From: Phycisphaerales bacterium
Lineage (GTDB): Bacteria; Planctomycetota; Phycisphaerae; Tepidisphaerales; Tepidisphaeraceae
DNA: 11,466 nt
Reading direction: 5' to 3'
Assembly: GCA_028288905.1 (NCBI GenBank)
Contig: JAQGHJ010000690.1
Span: 1 to 11,466 of the forward strand
Shown: positions 1 to 6,953 of the stretch, in pieces
How the letters are laid out: each line of letters starts with the position of its first letter
Numbering within the stretch: position 1 is the first letter of the stretch
Program-made: the position numbers and the translations under genes
Notes under the pieces: generated by a model
The model's input: only the letters and a program-made list of their open reading frames with translations
What the model was told of the DNA's origin: nothing
The model's database searches: none

Positions 1-129
1 CTTGCCGGCCCCGTTCGGGCCGATGAACCCGAAGCAGTCCCCCTCGTTGATCTCCAGGTTCAGGTTCGACAGCGCGACGAGCGTGCCGTACCGCTTCGTC
101 AGGTTCACGGTCTTGATCATCACGGCCAT
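1..129 (-). CDS. ABC transporter ATP-binding protein, N-terminal fragment (runs off the left edge)
   Basis: Only the first 43 codons are in the window. The reading is [15 protein letters not shown], followed by a short beta-strand region and ending in GPNGAGK at residues 37-43. That is the Walker A P-loop of ABC ATPases, interrupted by the window edge before the usual TT. The TKRYG segment (residues 11-15) carries the aromatic A-loop residue (Tyr14) that stacks on the adenine of ATP in this family. The protein is expected to be the cytoplasmic ATPase of an ABC transporter; exporters with ABC-2 type permeases often begin this way, but the substrate cannot be told. Start chosen at ATG 129-127 with a weak AGGTG seven bases upstream; Met4 (ATG 120-118) is an alternative. 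It lies 71 bp downstream of the 201-473 ORF on the same strand and may be co-transcribed with it. Confidence 0.93.
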   Translation of the reverse strand, partial: MAVMIKTVNLTKRYGTLVALSNLNLEINEGDCFGFIGPNGAGK

Positions 130-200
130 GGGCGGGCACCTGGAGAAGTAGCTTGGGATCGGTGGCAAGGGGGCGGCCCGGCCCAGCGCGCCGCTTAACC

Positions 201-473
201 TTACGGCGCTATGTCCTGGATCAGCCTCGTCTCGGGGCCGAAGTTCGCCTCGCCAGACGCGTCCTCCACGAGGCCCAGGAGGACGCGCCAACTCTCTCGC
301 GGCGGCTCAACGCCCTGCTCGCGGCAGAGGTCGAGCAGGAACGCATGGTACTGTGCGAGCGTCGCGTCATCGCCGTCTTTCCGGATGTCCAGCCGCTCGT
401 GCCAGTCGCGCGGGACGCGGACCCCGAACGCCCGCTCGGCACGGAACGTGACGTCGAGCAGGACCAAGCCCAT
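201..473 (-). CDS. Small conserved-looking protein with acyl-carrier-like segments, function unknown
   Basis: This 90-aa protein is not one I can name. GC-rich third positions and a balanced amino-acid composition (many acidic residues, Trp, Phe, Cys) suggest real coding. The N-terminal 20 residues ([20 protein letters not shown]) resemble the helix that follows the phosphopantetheine serine in acyl carrier proteins (DLVELVxxLEExFGxxIP). The C-terminus ([14 protein letters not shown], then [10 protein letters not shown]) resembles the ACP segment just before the DSL serine motif. No DSL motif is present, so it cannot carry phosphopantetheine in the normal way. The frame stays open upstream (reading CPDFDGWCV) but offers no ATG, GTG or TTG before the neighbouring gene, so ATG 473-471 is used; there is no Shine-Dalgarno. 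It lies 73 bp downstream of the 876-aa gene and 71 bp upstream of the ABC ATPase, all on the minus strand. The ACP resemblance is by eye and uncertain. Confidence 0.68.
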   Translation of the reverse strand: MGLVLLDVTFRAERAFGVRVPRDWHERLDIRKDGDDATLAQYHAFLLDLCREQGVEPPRESWRVLLGLVEDASGEANFGPETRLIQDIAP

Positions 474-520
474 GACGCACCACCCGTCGAAATCCGGGCA
501 TCGGTCGCGGCAGGCAGGCG

Positions 521-529
521 GGGTGAGGG
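521..529 (+). repeat. Solo GGGTGAGGG tail of the REP-like repeat family
   Basis: The nonamer GGGTGAGGG lies in the 73-bp gap between the 876-aa gene and the small 90-aa ORF, without an obvious hairpin beside it. The same nonamer flanks every REP-like hairpin further right. Its presence argues weakly that this gap is non-coding and that the 90-aa ORF does not extend through it. Confidence 0.4.
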
Positions 530-546
530 CTGTCCCGCCAGCGCCA

Positions 547-3177
547 TCACCGACGGAGGGCCGGGCTCGTGGCGGCCGGCACGGTCGCCGGGGCCGCCGT
601 CGGGTCGGCCGGGCGGAGGGCGTCGCGGTTCAGCGGCAGGGCGATCTGGTAGAACGTCACCCCGTCCCCGCCGAGCCGATTGTCGTTCACGTCCATCGGG
701 AGCGGGACCGGGGCCCCGGTGCTCTGGGCGAGGATCACCAGCCGGCCCGACGCGACGAGCCCGGACGCGTCGAAGTCCCGTACGCCCCGGCGGATCGGCT
801 CCGGGCGGGCGTCCGTCTCGGCCTGGGCCCGGCGGTACGGGCCGACGCGGTCGATCAGGGACATCAGCGGGAACGACCGCGGGTACCCGCGGTCCCGGTC
901 GTCGTACACGTCGCTCCCGAGCGACCGCCCGAGCCCGTCGAGCCAGTACCGGCTCCAATTGTTCGTCTCCTTGTAGACCGGGTCGAGCCGGCCGGCGATC
1001 GGCGTGTTGCCGGACCCAGGCTTGAGTTGGTCCAGCGGCTTGCTCTCGGCGTACTTGGCGGCCGCGTCGATCACCTCCCCGCTCTTCCACAACGGCAGGT
1101 ACAGCACCCGGTCGGCGGCCGCGTTGCGGCTCGCGCTGGCGTCGACCCACCCGTACGTGTACGCCAGGTAGACGTGGACCAGATCCCGGCCTGTCTTGTT
1201 CGTCAGCTTGCCGGCCAGCGGGGTGCCGGCCGACCGCTCTTCAACCACGGCCACGTCCCCGATGACGCCCTCGGCGGTCTGCCCGGCCCACCGGCCCTCG
1301 ATCTTCTTCAGCGTGCTCCGGTACGGGAACCCGACGGACGGGGCCTTGCCGGCCAGCACCGGGTCGGTGTCGACGAAGTACTTGGCCGTGTCCGTGAACC
1401 CGGCGTCCTTGTCCGCCTTGAGCCACTGCGGGTGGATCGCGTACGGCCCGACCGACGCCGTCCGGTCGGCGGACGGGGCGGCCAACCCGACCGTCTGCTC
1501 CCCGTCCTTCGGGATGTACAGCCCGACCCACCCGTGCATCGTGGCGGCGAACCGCGGGGTGCCGTCGGGGGCCGGGGCGTCGGGCACGAGCCGGACCAGC
1601 GTCACGTGCTTCGCCTCGGCCCCGCCGCGGAGCAGCAGCCGGACCAGCACGACGGTCAGCAGGGCGGCGGCGAGGGCGGTCGCCCCGAACACGGTCCAGC
1701 TCAGCCCGCGGCGGCGCTTGGCGGCCAGGAACAGGTACGACCCCGGCCCGGCCACCACCCAGTACCCCACGAAGAAGACGACGGCCAGGAACACGTACGC
1801 CGTGCTCCGGGCCCCGTGCTCGGTCCCGCGGTTGACGACGGCGACGCCGATGTCCGTGCCGTTGCGGCTGCCGCCGTACTGGTTCTCGGCCACCTCGCCG
1901 GCGGCCTTGCCGAACGTCTTGGCGTTCCGCTCCATCTCGCCGGCCGTGCGGGTCTGGTTCCGCCAGCCGAACACCCGGTCGTACAGCCGGGGCCAGCCGT
2001 CGGTGAGCAGGGTGCGGGGCGGCAGGGCGGCGGCGGCGTTGCCGACGTTCGCGACCGCCCCGCGGGTGGCCGGCGGCGGGGCGGTCGGGTCGGGGGCACC
2101 GTTGAGCGCGCCGCTGCCGAGGTCCTGGGCGACCCACGACACGGCCCCGAGCCCGTACGCCCGGCGGGCGACGAGCGGGCTCCGGCCGGCGGGGCGGTCG
2201 CCCTCGGCCGGCCAGTCGACCCAGGCGTCGACCATCGCGTCCGGGCGGGCGCCGGCGTACGCGACCTCGAACCCGCCCGGCTGGGCCTTCTCGACCGCCC
2301 GCCACGCGTCCGGCTTGAACCCGATCGCCTGCTCCTGCACGACCCCGATCAGGTGCGCGAGGTCAAGCTTCGTCCGGACCTGGATCGCCCACGCCGCGTC
2401 CGCCGCCGGCCCGACCCGGGCGACGACCGGCAGCATGTCCGCGTCCGCCAGCGCGTCGAGCTGGTTCCGGTCCGACGGCTGGCAGACGGCCAGCTGCCCG
2501 CCCTGGCGGACCCACTGCTGGAGGGCGGAGAACTGGGGCGTGTTCCGGATCGCCGACACCTTCGCGTCCAGCCATAGGATCGCGTCCAGCCCCTCGTACC
2601 CGACCGCGCTGTCCGGCAGGGCGTCGGTGCGGACGGGGACGAACAGCACGTCCTCCATCACCCCCTGGGCCCCGGCGTACTCCTGGGCGTGGAAGCTGCC
2701 CTGCTCGAGCACGACGAGCACGACCTTCACGCCCCGGTCGCCGGACACCCCGCTGCCGCCGGGGTCGACGTTTCCTGCCTTGGCCTGCACGGGCAGGGCG
2801 GCGACGTGCGTCTTGCCGCCCTTGTCGTACAGGTGGACCTTGAGCACGTCCCCGAGCTGGGCGGCCTGCCCCTGGCCCGGCAGCCCGCCCTCCGTCGGCT
2901 GCGGCTGGAAGTAGACCCAGAAGTTCTCGTGCGCCTGCGGCCCGAGCGTGACCGTGCGGGTGTACACGACCGTGTCCTGGTCCAGGTCCTGCTGGTGGAC
3001 CTGCAGCTGGTACTCGGCGGGCGCGCTGGTGGTCGAGTCGAGGTGGACGAGCAGCGGGACGTGGCAGTCGGGCCGGTAGTTGCCGGCGAACCCCAACTCG
3101 CGGACGTACCCGGTGGCCTGGGCCAGCGCGACGGAGGAGGAGAACAGAACGATCAGCCCCACCCAGGAGAAACGCAT
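547..3177 (-). CDS. Membrane-anchored protein with extracytoplasmic GATase-like domain (876 aa)
   Basis: The protein starts with a Sec signal peptide (MRFSWVGLIVLFSSSVALAQA, cleavage likely after AQA at residue 21). A beta-rich extracytoplasmic region follows. Residues about 148-250 (VKVVLVVLEQGSF, then GYEGLDAILWLDAK, then LQQWVRQGGQLAVCQPSD) look like the class I glutamine-amidotransferase-like fold found in large bacterial membrane proteins; no catalytic Cys-His-Glu triad is evident. Two transmembrane helices lie near residues 458-480 and 491-514, separated by a basic loop containing KRRRG. The basic loop places the loop in the cytoplasm and both large domains outside. The C-terminal 360 residues are another extracytoplasmic domain. 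ATG 3177 is chosen because it directly precedes the signal peptide; an open frame runs 50 codons further up but is Pro/Arg-rich and crosses repeats. No Shine-Dalgarno is visible. The small ORF and ABC ATPase follow at short gaps, so a role linked to that transporter is possible but unproven. Confidence 0.88.
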   Translation of the reverse strand: MRFSWVGLIVLFSSSVALAQATGYVRELGFAGNYRPDCHVPLLVHLDSTTSAPAEYQLQVHQQDLDQDTVVYTRTVTLGPQAHENFWVYFQPQPTEGGLPGQGQAAQLGDVLKVHLYDKGGKTHVAALPVQAKAGNVDPGGSGVSGDRGVKVVLVVLEQGSFHAQEYAGAQGVMEDVLFVPVRTDALPDSAVGYEGLDAILWLDAKVSAIRNTPQFSALQQWVRQGGQLAVCQPSDRNQLDALADADMLPVVARVGPAADAAWAIQVRTKLDLAHLIGVVQEQAIGFKPDAWRAVEKAQPGGFEVAYAGARPDAMVDAWVDWPAEGDRPAGRSPLVARRAYGLGAVSWVAQDLGSGALNGAPDPTAPPPATRGAVANVGNAAAALPPRTLLTDGWPRLYDRVFGWRNQTRTAGEMERNAKTFGKAAGEVAENQYGGSRNGTDIGVAVVNRGTEHGARSTAYVFLAVVFFVGYWVVAGPGSYLFLAAKRRRGLSWTVFGATALAAALLTVVLVRLLLRGGAEAKHVTLVRLVPDAPAPDGTPRFAATMHGWVGLYIPKDGEQTVGLAAPSADRTASVGPYAIHPQWLKADKDAGFTDTAKYFVDTDPVLAGKAPSVGFPYRSTLKKIEGRWAGQTAEGVIGDVAVVEERSAGTPLAGKLTNKTGRDLVHVYLAYTYGWVDASASRNAAADRVLYLPLWKSGEVIDAAAKYAESKPLDQLKPGSGNTPIAGRLDPVYKETNNWSRYWLDGLGRSLGSDVYDDRDRGYPRSFPLMSLIDRVGPYRRAQAETDARPEPIRRGVRDFDASGLVASGRLVILAQSTGAPVPLPMDVNDNRLGGDGVTFYQIALPLNRDALRPADPTAAPATVPAATSPALRR

Positions 3178-3199
3178 CGGTTGGCGAATGTACGCCCGG

Positions 3200-3208
3200 G
3201 GGTGAGGG
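3200..3208 (+). repeat. Solo GGGTGAGGG tail of the REP-like repeat family
   Basis: Another GGGTGAGGG nonamer, preceded by CGCCCGG, 23 bp upstream of the start of the 876-aa gene. No paired hairpin of the usual type accompanies it. It is probably a decayed or partial copy of the family seen at 3704, 3835, 8224, 11076 and 11178. Confidence 0.4.
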
Positions 3209-3236
3209 CGGTCAACGCGAGGGCGCAAGGGAGTAA

Positions 3237-3323
3237 GGAGTGTCGGGGTAGGACGTGGGGAGGTGGCAGAGGCAGACGGTGGTGTTCGACAGAACACTTC
3301 CCCACCCCCTACTCCGACACTCC
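3237..3323. repeat. Imperfect long inverted repeat with inner perfect hairpin
   Basis: The arms are 3237-3260 and 3300-3323, with 21 of 24 positions complementary. Inside the 39-nt loop is a second perfect hairpin, GTGTTC-GACA-GAACAC (3282-3297). The structure begins 7 bp after the stop codon of the MazG-like gene and lies between it and the 876-aa gene. It could end transcription of the former, but there is no T-tract on the minus strand, so it is not a classical intrinsic terminator. The sequence is unlike the other two repeat families in the window. Confidence 0.7.
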
Positions 3324-3330
3324 CCACTCT

Positions 3331-3648
3331 TCACTTCACCCCGTCCTTCGCCTCGGCCGAGAGGTACTTCCGGTGGATCGCAGCGGCTAGGTCGACGTCG
3401 TTGAAGTTCGCCAGCGTGCAGAGCCAGGCGATGCAGTCCGCGAATTCCTCCTCGATGTTCTTCTTGTCTGATTTGCGGGCGAGGGCCCGGGCCAGCTCGC
3501 CGAATTCTTCGCAGAACCAGAGCCAAGTGGCCGGCGTGCCGCGGGCGCGGTCGGTGGCCTCGTACTTGTCCGAGACGTGCTTCTGGAAGCGGGCAATCGT
3601 GAGGGCCTGGGGGTCGATCGCTCGTAGTTCGGTGGGGTGCGGGTCCAT
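3331..3648 (-). CDS. MazG-like nucleotide pyrophosphohydrolase
   Basis: This 105-aa all-helical protein carries the metal-binding signature of the MazG / all-alpha NTP pyrophosphohydrolase superfamily. The first motif is CEEFGELARAL (E48-x-x-E51) and the second is IEEEFADCIAWL (E68-x-x-D71), followed by LANFNDVDL (residues 79-87), whose Asn and Asp complete the usual site. Members hydrolyse nucleoside triphosphates to monophosphates and pyrophosphate in the cytoplasm, for house-cleaning or control of nucleotide pools; the substrate here is unknown. The length suits a single-domain family member rather than the double-domain E. coli MazG. Start chosen at ATG 3648 (MDPHPTELRAIDP). An upstream ATG at 3684 would add 12 residues of Pro-rich, non-conserved-looking sequence. 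It is separated from both neighbours by repeat-bearing spacers, so it is likely to be its own transcription unit. Confidence 0.88.
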   Translation of the reverse strand: MDPHPTELRAIDPQALTIARFQKHVSDKYEATDRARGTPATWLWFCEEFGELARALARKSDKKNIEEEFADCIAWLCTLANFNDVDLAAAIHRKYLSAEAKDGVK

Positions 3649-3703
3649 GGGCGGCGATCGTACGCCGGGCGCGGGGGAGGCCAAGGGGCGGTGCGCTTTT
3701 CAC

Positions 3704-3751
3704 CGCTCCCTCCGGGAGAGGTCGTCGCCACGCTGCCGCGGCGGGTGAGGG
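3704..3751 (+). repeat. REP-like element, left half of an inverted pair
   Basis: A short hairpin CTCCC-TCC-GGGAG (3706-3718, with two further outer G-C pairs) is followed 24 bp later by GGGTGAGGG (3743-3751). It faces the element at 3823-3855 in the opposite orientation, forming a pair of about 150 bp between the metalloprotease and MazG-like genes. Confidence 0.65.
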
Positions 3752-3822
3752 GGGGACGGGCGGGGCGAAGCGACTTCGGGCTCGCGACGCCGGCGGGCGC
3801 GGTGCCGGTTCGACCTGCCGAC

Positions 3823-3855
3823 CCCTCACCCCCGCCCTCGCCCGGAGGGCGAGGG
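3823..3855 (-). repeat. REP-like element, right half of an inverted pair
   Basis: CCCTCACCC (3823-3831) is followed by a perfect 9-bp hairpin CCCTCGCCC-GGA-GGGCGAGGG (3835-3855). The hairpin sits 19 bp beyond the stop codon of the metalloprotease gene, so it may also stop or protect that transcript's 3' end. No T-tract follows. Confidence 0.72.
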
Positions 3856-3874
3856 AGGAGCGTGCCCGACCTCC

Positions 3875-6589
3875 TTAGCCCGCCTTCCGTTCGCCGGCGT
3901 CCCCCGACTCGCCCTCGTTCTTGTCGCCTTGCCCGCTTTTGTCTGCGGGCTTCGGATCCTCCGTCGGCCGCTGGTTCTTTTGCCGCTCCTGGTCGGCCAT
4001 CCACGCCTTCAACACGGGGATCACACGGTCCTCCCGCTCGACGCCGGCCTTGTCGGCGGTCTGCTCGCACGCCTCCTTCAGCAACTCGTGCGGCCGCAGG
4101 TCGTACGGGTCGACGTACACGGCCTGCCTCGCGTACTTGGCCACCGTCTTCCAGTCCCCGGCCCGCTTGGCGACGACCGCGATCTGCTTGGCGTATCGGT
4201 TGTCGCTCTCCTCGACCAGGTGCAGCGCCTCCAGGTGCGGGACGGCCTTGTCGTACTGCTTGGTCACGATGTACAGCCCGGCCAGCCGGGTGTGCGGCAG
4301 GGCGTCGACCGGGCGGACGAACAGGATCTTCTCCCACAGGGTGATCGCCTTGCGGCTGTCCCCGACCTTGGCGGCCGCCTCGGCCTGGTCCCGCATCTGC
4401 TCGTACTTCTTCGTCGACGCCTCGTCGTACCCCCACCCGGCGACCTGCCCGTCGCACCAGGCGAGGAAGTCCTTGTAGAACTCCGGCATCGGCTTGCCCG
4501 TGACGGCCGGGAACACGTCCTCCATCCGCCCGGCGTCCTTGAACAGCGCCAGCATCTTCAGGATCGCCTCGTGCCCGTACGTCTCCTGCACGTACCGGCA
4601 CAGCCACCAGCTCTCGGCGTACGCGAGCGACCGGTCGGTCGGCTTCTTCGGGCGGACGAACCCCCACGTCAGATTATCGAGCGTGAACAGCTCCTTCTTC
4701 GTCACCGCCCCGTACAGCATCGGCACCCACTGCCACCGGATCGGCGTCCGCTCCTCCAGCACGGCCAGCCCCTCGGTCATCCAGTGCTGGATCCGGTTGT
4801 CCGTCGCCGCCAGCGTGACCGTGTGCGTGTACTCGTGCCGAAGCACCTGGGCCCAGTTGAACGTGCCCATGGTGTTCCCGCCCTTCCGCGGGCTCACCAG
4901 CGTTATCACCCGCCCGGTGCTCGCCCCGACCGTCCCGATCCACGGCGACCCGGTCGTGCGGACGCTGAACGCCGCGTGCGTCGGGAACACCTCGATGAAC
5001 GTCTTCACCGGCGGCTCGGTCTTGTACTCCCCGCTCACGGCGGCGTGGATGCTCTCCAGGTACTCCGGCAGGTACTCGCCCAGGATCGGGTCCTGGGCGG
5101 CGTCGTAGATCAACACGAAGTGCGGCGTCTCGATCCGCTTGTACCCGGCCATGTCGCTCAGCAGCCGCTGGTAGTTCGTCGTCTCCAGGTTGAACGGGTC
5201 GAGCTCGCGGGCGGCGTTGATCGTGGCGTGCGCCTCCACCTCGTCCCCGCTCTGGGTGTATAGCAGTCCGAGCCCGTTCCAGGCGGCCGTCCACCAGGGG
5301 GCCCGCTCGATGGCGACCTTGTACTTTGCCGCCGCCCGCGGGTATTGCCGCATCGCCCCGAGCTGCTCGGCCACCTCCAGGTAGGCGCCGGCGTTGTCAT
5401 GCCCGACGTCGACCTCGTCCACCTGCTTCAGGATCTGGTCGGCCTTGTCCTCCCGCAGTTGCAGGGCGTACGTGGCGGCCAGCAGCCCCAGCGCCTCGAG
5501 GTTCCGCGGCTGCAGACTCAGCACCCGCTGGATCGGGCTCTCGGCGTCGAGCGGCACCCGCTGGTGCAGCAGGTTCCGGCCCTCCAGCAGGTCGGCCGTG
5601 ATTGACCCGGGGTCGAACTTGCGGAGGGCCGCGATCGCCGCCTCGCACCGGGCGAAGTCGAACTGGGCGAGGGACAGTTGCCCGACGAGCCGGAGGGTGC
5701 GGACGTCCTGCGGGTTGGCCTTGAGGGCGGCGGCGAACTCGCCCATCGCCTGCCGCTTGTCGTCCCGCTCCATGAAGTACTCGCCGGCGGCCACCCGGGC
5801 CGGCCAGAACGCCACGTCGATCTCCTGGGCCCGCACGAACGCGTTGAGGATCTGCCGCGGCAGGGCGGTGTTGTTCCGGTACTTCTGGTTCAGCGTCGCC
5901 CAGCGGTCGACGCCCCGGCCCATCCAGGTGACCTTCTCGGCGTCGTCGAACTCCGGCAGCTTCGCCTTCGCCAGCCACTTGCCCCAGATCTCGCGCGGCG
6001 CGTCGGTGAAGAACGCGTAGTGCGCCTTGGCCCCGTCCGTGTCCCCGAGCCGCTCGCACACCTCGCCGGCCCAGTAGTGCCCGCCCCACGAGTCCGGGTA
6101 TGCGGCCAGGTGCTCGTGCAGGGCGGCCAGCGCGTCGGCCGCCCGCCCGGTCTCGGCCAGCACCTCAGCCCGCAGCAGCTGCACCCGCGGGTGGGTGGCG
6201 AGCGCGACCTCGCCAGCCTCGTACGGCACTTTTGTAGTCTCCTGTAGCGTCCGGACGGCGTCCTCTGTCCGGCCGGTGACGAACAGGGCACGGCCCTTGC
6301 ACAGGGCGATCGTCACGAGCTGGTCCGGCTTCGGCTCCTTGATCTTGCGGAGCGTGAGCAGGGCGGTCTTGTACCGCCCGGCGTTCACCTGGGCCTTGGC
6401 CTTGTCGAAGTCGTTGAAATAGGCGGGGAACTTCAGCGGCGGCAGGTCCTCCGTCATCGCCTGGTCGACCCACCTGACCGGGGCGGCGTCGCGGACGAAG
6501 TCGTGGCCGAGGGCGGGGGCGGCACCGGCCACGGCCAAAGCCACGGCGGCGGCGAGCGGGCGAACGCGGCGGGCGAGGGCGAGCGTCAT
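3875..6589 (-). CDS. Secreted TPR protein with HExxH metalloprotease domain (904 aa)
   Basis: The N-terminus is a Sec signal peptide (ARRVRP, then an Ala/Val/Leu core ending in PALG near residue 28; no lipobox cysteine). Residues about 60-480 are helical, TPR-like repeats (for example AWNGLGLLYTQSGDEVEAHA). Residues about 480-700 form a peptidase domain opening with TPHFVLIYD and carrying H585-E-Y-T-H589, with E606 in WMTEGLAV as the likely third zinc ligand. That is a gluzincin layout (HExxH-x16-E) like the 'peptidase MA' families. More TPR-like helices follow, then a charged Lys/Glu/Asp/Gly tail over the last ~35 residues. It probably acts outside the cytoplasmic membrane on protein substrates or partners bound by the TPRs; the target is unknown. 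ATG 6589 immediately precedes the signal peptide; an ATG at 6631 would add 14 residues. A GAGG sits 8 nt upstream. The gene is divergent from the PLP enzyme at 6954. Confidence 0.9.
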   Translation of the reverse strand: MTLALARRVRPLAAAVALAVAGAAPALGHDFVRDAAPVRWVDQAMTEDLPPLKFPAYFNDFDKAKAQVNAGRYKTALLTLRKIKEPKPDQLVTIALCKGRALFVTGRTEDAVRTLQETTKVPYEAGEVALATHPRVQLLRAEVLAETGRAADALAALHEHLAAYPDSWGGHYWAGEVCERLGDTDGAKAHYAFFTDAPREIWGKWLAKAKLPEFDDAEKVTWMGRGVDRWATLNQKYRNNTALPRQILNAFVRAQEIDVAFWPARVAAGEYFMERDDKRQAMGEFAAALKANPQDVRTLRLVGQLSLAQFDFARCEAAIAALRKFDPGSITADLLEGRNLLHQRVPLDAESPIQRVLSLQPRNLEALGLLAATYALQLREDKADQILKQVDEVDVGHDNAGAYLEVAEQLGAMRQYPRAAAKYKVAIERAPWWTAAWNGLGLLYTQSGDEVEAHATINAARELDPFNLETTNYQRLLSDMAGYKRIETPHFVLIYDAAQDPILGEYLPEYLESIHAAVSGEYKTEPPVKTFIEVFPTHAAFSVRTTGSPWIGTVGASTGRVITLVSPRKGGNTMGTFNWAQVLRHEYTHTVTLAATDNRIQHWMTEGLAVLEERTPIRWQWVPMLYGAVTKKELFTLDNLTWGFVRPKKPTDRSLAYAESWWLCRYVQETYGHEAILKMLALFKDAGRMEDVFPAVTGKPMPEFYKDFLAWCDGQVAGWGYDEASTKKYEQMRDQAEAAAKVGDSRKAITLWEKILFVRPVDALPHTRLAGLYIVTKQYDKAVPHLEALHLVEESDNRYAKQIAVVAKRAGDWKTVAKYARQAVYVDPYDLRPHELLKEACEQTADKAGVEREDRVIPVLKAWMADQERQKNQRPTEDPKPADKSGQGDKNEGESGDAGERKAG

Positions 6590-6953
6590 GCGGCGAACCT
6601 CGGTTCGGTCTGGGGCGGGTGGCGACGGCACCGTTTGCTACCCGCGGTTCACGGAGCCTGTTTACCGGAAGGTCAAACGGGCCCATCAGTGACACGGGCT
6701 TCCAGCCCGTGCGTGGCCGCTCAGTGCTTGATGCCACCGGGTCCGGAGGAATCTGACGTCAGCACTGGTACGCACGGGCTGGAAGCCCGTGTCACTGACG
6801 GGCGGTCCGGAATATCTGACACCGAGCACGTGCGCCGTCACCCGCATGCGGCGACCCTGTTCTTCCGGGTACGACCCCTCCCCTACCACCCGCCCCCGTT
6901 CTCCATTATACCGCCGGGCGGAGCGGGGCCACGCGCGATTCGGTGACTTGAGC
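6590..6953. other. Divergent intergenic region, 364 bp
   Basis: This spacer separates the minus-strand metalloprotease from the plus-strand PLP enzyme and must hold both promoters. It contains the short palindrome CGAACC-TC-GGTTCG (6594-6607) over the metalloprotease ribosome-binding site and the MITE-like inverted repeat at 6681-6803. An AT-rich patch, CATTATACC, near 6904-6912 is the only candidate -10 region I noticed for the plus-strand gene; no matching -35 is visible. No convincing ORF lies here. Confidence 0.6.
6681..6803. repeat. MITE-like inverted-repeat element, copy A (123 bp)
   Basis: The terminal arms 6681-6713 and 6771-6803 are complementary at 32 of 33 positions, built around GACACGGGCTTCCAGCCCGT. 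Inside, CAGTGCT (6722-6728) pairs with AGCACTG (6761-6767), extending the potential stem. No transposase is encoded. Translated, the arms give DTGFQPV, TGWKPV or HGLEARVT depending on frame, strings I associate with spurious planctomycete ORFs. A second copy with the same arm core and a shared interior (GATGCC followed by CCGG) lies at 9638-9762. Confidence 0.88.

Noticed and set aside
211..2577. Very long plus-strand open frame (788 codons) antisense to the 876-aa membrane protein
   Set aside because: Its composition is dominated by Arg, Pro, Gly and Val as expected for the antisense of GC3-rich codons. It shows no domain, and the minus strand has a signal peptide and TM helices.
1196..2914. 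Second long plus-strand frame over the same gene (572 codons)
   Set aside because: Ser/Ala/Arg/Pro-rich shadow frame with no recognisable motif; it conflicts with the well-supported minus-strand gene.
3178..3327. N-terminal extension of the 876-aa protein by 50 codons
   Set aside because: The added part is Pro/Arg/Thr-rich and runs through the inverted repeat and the GGGTGAGGG tail. The signal peptide begins exactly at ATG 3177.
3835..3855. Classical rho-independent terminator after the metalloprotease gene
   Set aside because: The stem is strong but no run of T follows on the minus strand, and the same hairpin recurs elsewhere with a fixed GGGTGAGGG tail. It is filed as a repeat that may also help end transcripts.
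3929..5263. Plus-strand open frame of 444 codons opposite the metalloprotease
   Set aside because: Arg/Leu/Val/Pro-rich antisense shadow; the minus strand carries the HEYTH site and TPR repeats.
6681..6803. CRISPR array or transposon with its own transposase
   Set aside because: Only two arms, inverted rather than direct, with no regular spacers and no transposase ORF nearby. A MITE-like repeat explains it better.
6789..6953. N-terminal extension of the PLP enzyme by 55 codons
   Set aside because: It starts inside the MITE-like repeat arm and is Arg/Pro/Ser-rich. The family normally begins near MIGDLNQLVG.
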